This document shows positions 7,501 to 11,742 of a stretch of DNA of 11,742 nt, one piece after another; the stretch's first letter is position 1, and each line of letters opens with the position of its first letter. Source of the stretch: Blastocatellia bacterium (GTDB taxonomy: Bacteria; Acidobacteriota; Blastocatellia; Pyrinomonadales; Pyrinomonadaceae); assembly GCA_003487805.1 (NCBI GenBank), contig DNNE01000133.1, positions 2,468 through 14,209 on the forward strand, read 5' to 3'. The notes under the pieces were generated by a model. The model was not told the origin of the DNA. It worked only from the letters and a program-made list of their open reading frames with translations, and did not search any database. Both the position numbers and the translations under genes were made by a program.

Positions 7501-10500
7501 TGTTGCTTTGGACTTCGTCGATCGATTATGCGATCGACTTGCGCATGAAAATTGATGCAGCCTTAGTCGGTTATTTCAAGAGGACGTCCCAACTTCCGCA
7601 GAACAATGAGCAGTTCAACAACGCACTGAAGGATTCGAACATTAATCGCGACGAATTGCGGGACCCGTGGGGACGGCCGTATTACGCAACGTTCGAGCAC
7701 GCCGCCTTCTATGGCAATCGGGTGAACATTTACAGCTACGCCAACTATGGCGAGAAACCGAAAGAGAAAACCGAGCTGACGCCGGTTACCCAACAAATAA
7801 ATTTCATCTATCTTCGCAGCGACGGAGAGGACGGAAAGGCGGGAACGTACGATGACTTCAACGTGGCCACGTTCTCGCGGCTGATCACTGAACAGGCCGG
7901 AAATGAAAGTAATCCGCAGTTAGTAAAACCCGGCGTGATCCTGCCGGGCTCGACGGGCGCCATCACTGGAACCGTCACCGATCCCATGGGAGCGGTTGTC
8001 CCGGGAGCAAAAGTCACGGCAAAGAACAAGCGAACCGAGGTAGAGTTTTCGGCAGAGAGTAATGACCTGGGTGTCTATCTCATTAGGAATGTGCCGGCCG
8101 GATTGTATGAAGTACGTTTTAGCTCGCCCGGTTTTCAGCTTTTCGTAATCACCGATGTTCCGGTGCGTTCGTCGAGCATTACGCGCGCGGACGCCAGCCT
8201 CAACCTGGGTACGGTCTCATCAACGGTGAATGTTGTCGCTGAATCGGTAACCGTCACCACGGAATCAAGCCAGACAGCAATGTCTGTTAGCCGAACCACT
8301 TACGGACTAATTCAATTTAGAGGAGGCGTCGAGAATCAATCATCCACGCCCCGCCTGCGCGAATACTTTCCCGAAACTCTTGTCTGGCAACCATCTTTGG
8401 AAACGGACAAGCAGGGTCGCGCGCAACTGAAGTTCAAACTCGCCGACAACATCACAACCTGGAAGATGTCCGTCATCGGATCGACTGAGGACGGCCAGAT
8501 CGGCACGGTCGAAAAAGAGATCACCGCCTTTCAGCCATTCTTCGTCGAACACGATCCGCCTCGCATCCTGACTGAAGGTGACGAGATCTCTCTGCCGGTG
8601 GTCGTGCGCAATTATCTCGACCATCAACAAAATGTAAATCTTCAAATCAAACCTGAAGGCTGGTTCAAGTTGCTTGGGCCGGCGGACCGAAACGTCAACG
8701 TCGCCGCCGGCGACTCAAGTCAGGGCATGTTCGAATTTCGCGCGATTGCCACAGTAAAGGATGGTAAGCAGCGAATCACGGCGACCGCTGCTGATGCGAA
8801 TGACGCGATTGAAAAGCCAATCACAGTGCATCCTGACGGTGAAGAGAAATCTGTTACGGCCAGCGATATCGTTTCGGAAAGCGGAACTGTAACCCTCGAC
8901 ATTCCAACTTCTGCGGTTCCGAATTCTGCGCATGCCGAGCTGAAGATCTATCCGAACCTTTTGGCGCACGTCGCAGAGAGTGTCGAAGCGATCATGGAGC
9001 GGCCCTACGGCTGTGGCGAGCAAACGATCTCGTCAACCTATCCCAGTTTGTTGCTTCTTCGTAACTTTAAGAACACCGGCCAAGACAGCCCCTTGCGAGT
9101 AAAGGCGGAACGTTACCTGCACGCCGGTTATTCACGGCTGTTGAATTATCGCGACGATAGCGGCGGTTTTACTTACTGGGGTCATGGCGAACCCGATCTA
9201 GCCTTGACCGCATATGCGCTGCGATTTCTTAGTCAGGCGAAGGGGTTGATGACGATCGACGACGATGTGATCAAGCAAGCGCGAGTCTGGCTGCTCAAGC
9301 AGCAGCGCGCCGATGGCAGTTGGGCCGCTTACGATTACGACAAAACGGAAAACAAACGACGCTCAGCCATGCTGACTGCTTACATTGCCCGAGTGTTGGC
9401 GATGACAACTGAAACGCCAACCGCAACCGAAAACAAATCGAATCAGCAGACGGAGCCGGAATTAAGACGGGCGTTCGCCTATTTGTCCGCACCCGTGGAA
9501 GAAGTCGATGAACCTTACCTCCTCGCCTCGTATGCGCTGGCTCAGCTTGAACTTAATGACTCGGCGGGAGCGCAGAAGGCGATCACGAAACTGCGCACGC
9601 TGGCTCACGAGGAAAACGGCGCGAGTTACTGGTCGCTCGAGACGAACACACCCTTTTATGGCTGGGGTTTGGCTGGTCGGATTGAGACCACCGCGCTGGT
9701 TGTACAAGCGCTGGCGCGTGCTTCCCAAGTAAGCCGTCTGCACAACGATGATCAGCTGATCGATCGCGGGCTGCTGGTCCTGTTGCGCGAGAAGGACCGA
9801 TACGGAGTCTGGTATTCGACGCAAGCTACGATCAACGTGCTCGACTCGCTGCTCAGCTTGCTCGGTCGTGAGGTTAGCGCCACTTCGACGTTACCGCGGA
9901 CCGCGACGATCATCGTAAACGGTAACAACGTGAAATCGATCGAGCTTCCGGAACCTCAGCGACCCGTAAATCCAATCACTGTCGATCTCTCAGCATTTCT
10001 GCAAAGCGGCGTAAACCAGATTCAGATAAAGCGGGCCCGCGGAAGCTCGCCGGCGTCGTTCCAGGCCGTTGCTGCTTACTATCTACCGTGGAGTGAATCC
10101 ACAGCGACGCAGGAAGCAAACTGGCGCGCAAACGGTTCAAGCGGCCTGCGTCTGGTCACTAAATTCGACAAGACAGAAAGCAAGGTTAGCGATCAGATTA
10201 ATTGTCACGTTGAAGCTGAGCGGATCGGCTTTAGTGGCTACGGCATGATGTTGGCTGAAATCGGTCTGCCACCCGGCGCCGATGTCGATCGCGCATCGCT
10301 CGAACAGGCAATGAAAGGATCGGACTGGAGTATGAGCCAGTACGACATCCTTCCGGATCGTGTGATCGTCTATCTGTGGCCGCGCGCCGGCGGAACAAAA
10401 TTCGATTTCAAGTTTCGCCCGCGCTTTGGCTTGAACGCGCAAGCCGCCGCGTCGCTCGTTTACGACTACTACAATCCTGAAGCGCGCGCGGTCTTGGCCC

Positions 10501-10523
10501 CCACGAGATTCGTTGTGAAATAA
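4575..10523 (+). CDS. Secreted thioester alpha-2-macroglobulin with GspG-like and carboxypeptidase-regulatory-like inserts
   Basis: A 1982-residue alpha-2-macroglobulin. Family members trap proteases or tag surfaces through an internal thioester. The signal peptide is residues 1-24 (core LLFLFCLGLLVLLAPL, cut after SQA). There is no lipobox, so it is soluble or secreted, unlike lipoprotein homologues such as E. coli YfhM. MG domains follow. MG2 starts near 243 (STDKPLYQPGQT, Asp250), and further MG repeats continue to MG6 at about 665, which includes VVIFDKAV (Asp715). MG6 resumes at about 1262 with REYFPETLVW. Between lie about 540 residues: a Cys-containing segment (Cys739, 744, 780, 823), three GspG-like repeats (811-1102), a carboxypeptidase-regulatory-like domain (1128-1212) and a Ser/Thr-rich linker (1213-1261). 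The thioester motif YGCGEQ is intact (Cys1480, Gln1483) at the head of an alpha-helical TED domain to about 1800. A typical receptor-binding-like domain ends the protein (DILPDRVIVYLWPRAGG). The usual bacterial partner PBP1C is absent here. Start supported by a strong Shine-Dalgarno. Confidence 0.95.
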   Translation: MSRKWLLFLFCLGLLVLLAPLSQAALSLRVNETAVKVLFDEQGTRVVLPIENSLARSVDARIKVEFVDTDNASISAVEKNSRIKPGLNELTVPLTLDMADDTREFLWYRLRYSITPVASSDFDEISNVVSLSQITPDLFDLSIATARKAHAGSSYRLRVKTAHPLTSKPVAGIDIQAQIKFDASNRAGIVLRQMARTDASGFATVDFQIPRDVADDEGKIEVTASRGVLSRTAEADVEIDRYAQVMVSTDKPLYQPGQTLHARVLMFDSSRHAIADQTATLKISDPESTTTFRAEINSSRFGVANIDWPIPDNTRLGDYRIDVELKGDKYEDASGGAIVKVSRYDLPNFTVNIKPDHAFYLPGQNADVEVRADYLFGQPVKRGHVRVVRETERHWDYREQKWETEEGDKYEGDIDSEGRFIAHVKLGEEHDKLQDEDYSRFADLTYGAYFTDATTNRTEQRRFDLRITKDAIHVYVVNRTRQARDFPLEFYISTSYADGTPASCDVAVSRAWDEEESPREVPLRTIKTDRYGLAKVTDLTLPKIAADGREISLMFRAHDHRGASGKHTERVDLNNNSVVRIRTDRSLYRDGDPIRAEITSNQPDLTLALDAINEDRVVQSQLVHLQNGRASITLPYRREFTGPVTLAAYALSVSEDDDESACTRTILYPHDRDLKLKLALNQEAYRPGDQATASFLARAATGRATESALGVVIFDKAVEERARTDRDFNGNYGFYRVYCYLSGCDTQVAGVSRKDLDKIDLLKPLPEGLDLVTEVLLTNCAFEPRFFHSEGRNAAAGTAFEGFFAYQIDPLKDYLESEYKQNCDYPKDVAALRRFAMAGGIAFDDLRDPWETPYRNSFFAAGLSDVLQMTSAGADKQFDTSDDFTVLRIERPYFRFTGEAINRAVRRYHTRTGQFIRDDPTMKSELQQEGIDFDELRDPWGQPYRLDFGVSQTKLQVFVHSRGPDKQFSKKSEDDVLLWTSSIDYAIDLRMKIDAALVGYFKRTSQLPQNNEQFNNALKDSNINRDELRDPWGRPYYATFEHAAFYGNRVNIYSYANYGEKPKEKTELTPVTQQINFIYLRSDGEDGKAGTYDDFNVATFSRLITEQAGNESNPQLVKPGVILPGSTGAITGTVTDPMGAVVPGAKVTAKNKRTEVEFSAESNDLGVYLIRNVPAGLYEVRFSSPGFQLFVITDVPVRSSSITRADASLNLGTVSSTVNVVAESVTVTTESSQTAMSVSRTTYGLIQFRGGVENQSSTPRLREYFPETLVWQPSLETDKQGRAQLKFKLADNITTWKMSVIGSTEDGQIGTVEKEITAFQPFFVEHDPPRILTEGDEISLPVVVRNYLDHQQNVNLQIKPEGWFKLLGPADRNVNVAAGDSSQGMFEFRAIATVKDGKQRITATAADANDAIEKPITVHPDGEEKSVTASDIVSESGTVTLDIPTSAVPNSAHAELKIYPNLLAHVAESVEAIMERPYGCGEQTISSTYPSLLLLRNFKNTGQDSPLRVKAERYLHAGYSRLLNYRDDSGGFTYWGHGEPDLALTAYALRFLSQAKGLMTIDDDVIKQARVWLLKQQRADGSWAAYDYDKTENKRRSAMLTAYIARVLAMTTETPTATENKSNQQTEPELRRAFAYLSAPVEEVDEPYLLASYALAQLELNDSAGAQKAITKLRTLAHEENGASYWSLETNTPFYGWGLAGRIETTALVVQALARASQVSRLHNDDQLIDRGLLVLLREKDRYGVWYSTQATINVLDSLLSLLGREVSATSTLPRTATIIVNGNNVKSIELPEPQRPVNPITVDLSAFLQSGVNQIQIKRARGSSPASFQAVAAYYLPWSESTATQEANWRANGSSGLRLVTKFDKTESKVSDQINCHVEAERIGFSGYGMMLAEIGLPPGADVDRASLEQAMKGSDWSMSQYDILPDRVIVYLWPRAGGTKFDFKFRPRFGLNAQAAASLVYDYYNPEARAVLAPTRFVVK
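7005..7880 (+). repeat. Three tandem GspG-like (pseudopilin C-domain) protein repeats within the A2M
   Basis: Repeats cover residues about 811-888, 898-980 and 991-1102. Each has an amphipathic helix with a Tyr near its end, an (L/I)xxxxI(D/N)xDxLRDPW-type stretch, a DPW(G/E)xPY turn and an acidic loop. The DPW motifs begin at Asp848, Asp938 and Asp1030, giving periods of 90 and 92 residues. The acidic loops are TSAGADKQFDTSDDF (Ser871), HSRGPDKQFSKKSEDD (Ser961) and RSDGEDGKAGTYDDF (Ser1082). The DPW-to-loop-Ser distance is 23 in repeats 1 and 2 and 52 in repeat 3, which has an extra loop of about 29 residues. DPWGxPY plus a Ser-x-Gly-x-Asp calcium loop is the signature of the type II secretion major pseudopilin GspG. 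The hydrophobic N-terminal pilin helix is missing, so these cannot assemble as pilins. DNA identity between repeats is low, so they are old duplications. Confidence 0.82.
7956..8210 (+). other. Carboxypeptidase-regulatory-like domain within the A2M
   Basis: Residues 1128-1212 read GAITGTVTDPMGAVVPGAKV, then NDLGVYLIRNVPAGLYEVRF and a last strand ending LNLG. This is the transthyretin-like beta-sandwich (CarboxypepD_reg) with its usual G-x-V-x-D-x-x-G-x-x-x-x-G-A and G-x-Y-x-(F/I)-x-(N/G)-(V/L)-P-x-G-x-Y landmarks. The following VNVVAESVTVTTESSQ resembles the segment after this domain in Oar-like TonB-dependent receptors of Acidobacteriota. Such domains act as folded spacers or binding modules and have no catalytic residues. 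Here the domain links the GspG-like repeats to the resumed MG6 domain. Confidence 0.85.
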
Positions 10524-10573
10524 AATTTTATTCCCCGCCGCCTCAACGCTGCAAAAAGTCCTCACCCATGGAC

Positions 10574-10598
10574 CTGGGCCAGAGCCCTTCTGGCCCAG
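10574..10598. terminator. Perfect hairpin between convergent genes, probable bidirectional terminator
   Basis: CTGGGCCAGA (10574-10583), loop GCCCT and TCTGGCCCAG (10589-10598) form a perfect, GC-rich 10-bp stem. It lies 50 bases after the A2M stop and two bases beyond the methyltransferase stop, where convergent transcripts should end. No T-tract follows on either strand, so it is not a classical intrinsic terminator. It could stabilise 3' ends or block read-through. Confidence 0.6.
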
Positions 10599-10600
10599 AT

Positions 10601-11632
10601 CTAAACCGGCACGCCCTCAATCACGCTGAAAGGAGATTCCGTCGGCACGACCCGCGTTAGCTTTAAGCCGGAGTCTTCGTAAAGCTTGCGAAACTCGGCT
10701 TCAGTTCGTTCGCGACCGCCGGTCATTACCAGCATGTTCAGATCGATGAACTTGCTGAAGTGCGGTTCGTTGGTGGCCGGAACCACGGCTTCGACCAGAA
10801 TCAATTTGCCCTGGTCCGGCAAAACGCGATGACAGTTCTTGAGGATCGCGACGGATTGCTCATCGTTCCAATCGTGAATGATCCATTTCAAGATAATCGC
10901 GTCCGCGCCCGACGGGACCGCTTGAAAGAAATCGCCGCCAACCAACTCGCAGCGGTCCGCGACACCCGATGCTTCAACGGACGCCTGCGCGCCTTCGATG
11001 ACTTGTGGCGAATCGAACAGGATGCCGCGCATGTTTGAGCTCTTCTTCAGAATCGAAGTAATCAAGCCGCCGTGCCCGCCGCCCACGTCCATGATTTTCT
11101 TGATACCGCCGAAATCGTAAGCCGCATGCAGAGCTTCGGTCGCTTGCGCGGTTATACCGCTCATCGCATCGTTGAAAATCTTTGCGTTGTCCGGATGGTT
11201 CGCGAAGAATTCCCACACCGGTTGGCCGAATGCTTTTTCGAAAGCGATCCCGCCGGTGCGCACGCTGTGAAGCAACTCGCCCCACGCCGGATAATGTTCT
11301 TCGCCAAGCTCAGTCATCGCGAACGCGCGCAGTGATCCGCGCATGTCGGATCGCAACGTATCCGACAACGGCGTCGCGCCAAATCGATTCTGGTCATCCT
11401 GAGAGATAATTCCGATAGCCGCGACCGCGCGCAACACGCGGAAGAGCGATGGCCCATGTGAGCCGGTTGCGGTTGCCAATTCCTCCACGGTTTTACTCTG
11501 GTCTTTAATTAGATCAGCAATCCCGAGTTTCGCTAATATGTAAACACAGCGCGAAATCCAAAACCCTGACATGATCTGAAGCATCTGAATCGGCGGCGGA
11601 ATTTCGTTTGCCGCGGCATTTTGTGGATCCAC
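10601..11632 (-). CDS. SAM-dependent small-molecule O-methyltransferase
   Basis: A class I methyltransferase of the Methyltransf_2 family (plant COMT, acetylserotonin and bacterial CrtF-like enzymes), which moves a methyl group from SAM to a hydroxyl of a small molecule in the cytoplasm. From the GTG at 11632 it has 343 residues, the usual length. Residues 10-95 form the winged-helix dimerisation domain (IMSGFWISRCVYILAKLGIADLI, with KTVEELA and FRVLRAVAAIGI). The SAM fold shows motif I DVGGGHGG (182-189), an acidic end of strand 2 (FDSP, Asp207), GGDFF (232-236) and ILKWIIHDWND, where His253 matches the catalytic base of the family. The substrate cannot be read from the sequence; there are no carotenoid, quinone or polyketide genes alongside. 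The frame stays open to the right edge of the window, with a TTG at 11731; GTG at 11632 was preferred because of the G-rich site at 11640-11645 and the non-conserved sequence upstream. Confidence 0.88.
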   Translation of the reverse strand: MDPQNAAANEIPPPIQMLQIMSGFWISRCVYILAKLGIADLIKDQSKTVEELATATGSHGPSLFRVLRAVAAIGIISQDDQNRFGATPLSDTLRSDMRGSLRAFAMTELGEEHYPAWGELLHSVRTGGIAFEKAFGQPVWEFFANHPDNAKIFNDAMSGITAQATEALHAAYDFGGIKKIMDVGGGHGGLITSILKKSSNMRGILFDSPQVIEGAQASVEASGVADRCELVGGDFFQAVPSGADAIILKWIIHDWNDEQSVAILKNCHRVLPDQGKLILVEAVVPATNEPHFSKFIDLNMLVMTGGRERTEAEFRKLYEDSGLKLTRVVPTESPFSVIEGVPV

Positions 11633-11639
11633 TTTTGGT

Positions 11640-11645
11640 CCCCCC
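11640..11645 (-). promoter_or_regulatory. Probable ribosome binding site deciding the methyltransferase start
   Basis: On the minus strand GGGGGG is followed by ACCAAAA and then GTG (11632-11630), a seven-base spacing. It is the only Shine-Dalgarno-like stretch near a possible start. The run of G rather than GGAGG makes it imperfect, so the choice is tentative. Upstream codons remain open to the window edge, so a longer protein cannot be excluded. Confidence 0.45.
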
Positions 11646-11742
11646 AATAATCTGAATTGAAAATCGCGCAGCGATCTTATCGGTGGTGCGGGAGTTTCGA
11701 CAAGACAGTGTCCTGCTTGGTTGTAACGCAAGCTGTTAGCTT

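Noticed and set aside
7005..7880. Genuine type II secretion gspG gene fused by assembly error
   Set aside because: The three repeats lack the prepilin peptide and hydrophobic helix, are diverged from each other, and sit in one uninterrupted frame between the two halves of MG6.

Overview
The window is 11.7 kb of moderately GC-rich bacterial chromosome with five complete or near-complete genes, short spacers and several palindromic repeat elements. I see no phage, plasmid, insertion-sequence transposase, CRISPR or RNA gene. The genes point to a Gram-negative bacterium, most likely Acidobacteriota and perhaps the Blastocatellia/Pyrinomonadaceae lineage. The basis is a secreted M61 peptidase, an alpha-2-macroglobulin (A2M) carrying a carboxypeptidase-regulatory-like domain of the kind found at the N-terminus of Oar-like TonB receptors, and several interspersed palindromes. 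The lineage is an inference from gene style, not from a marker gene.

Layout, left to right. Positions 1-20 hold half of a palindromic repeat whose second copy lies inside a gene at 3051-3076. A secreted M61 family metallopeptidase with a C-terminal PDZ domain is on the minus strand (35-1936). The short divergent spacer contains a multi-hairpin element (1967-2104). On the plus strand is an AlaX-type trans-editing alanyl-tRNA deacylase with a DHHA1 tail (2160-3386). A 153-bp MITE-like element with 30-bp imperfect inverted termini (3418-3570) separates it from a convergent gene for a small exported protein of unknown function (3619-4068). After a 506-bp gene-free divergent region with a hairpin-rich leader and a strong ribosome binding site comes a 1982-residue secreted A2M (4575-10523). 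A perfect 10-bp hairpin (10574-10598) lies between it and a convergent SAM-dependent O-methyltransferase gene (10601-11632).

The gene worth attention is the A2M. It keeps the thioester motif (Cys1480 to Gln1483), the MG domains and the receptor-binding-like C-terminus. At the place where animal A2M carries its bait region and complement C3/C4/C5 carry the anaphylatoxin domain, it has about 540 extra residues. These contain three tandem repeats that look like the soluble C-terminal domain of type II secretion pseudopilin GspG (DPWGxPY followed by an acidic calcium-loop-like motif), then one carboxypeptidase-regulatory-like domain and a Ser/Thr-rich linker. This suggests an envelope protease trap, or surface-defence protein, with an unusual bait module.

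The five genes do not form an operon, since strands alternate at every step. The peptidase, the small exported protein and the A2M all act outside the cytoplasm. AlaX and the methyltransferase are cytoplasmic and appear functionally unrelated to them.
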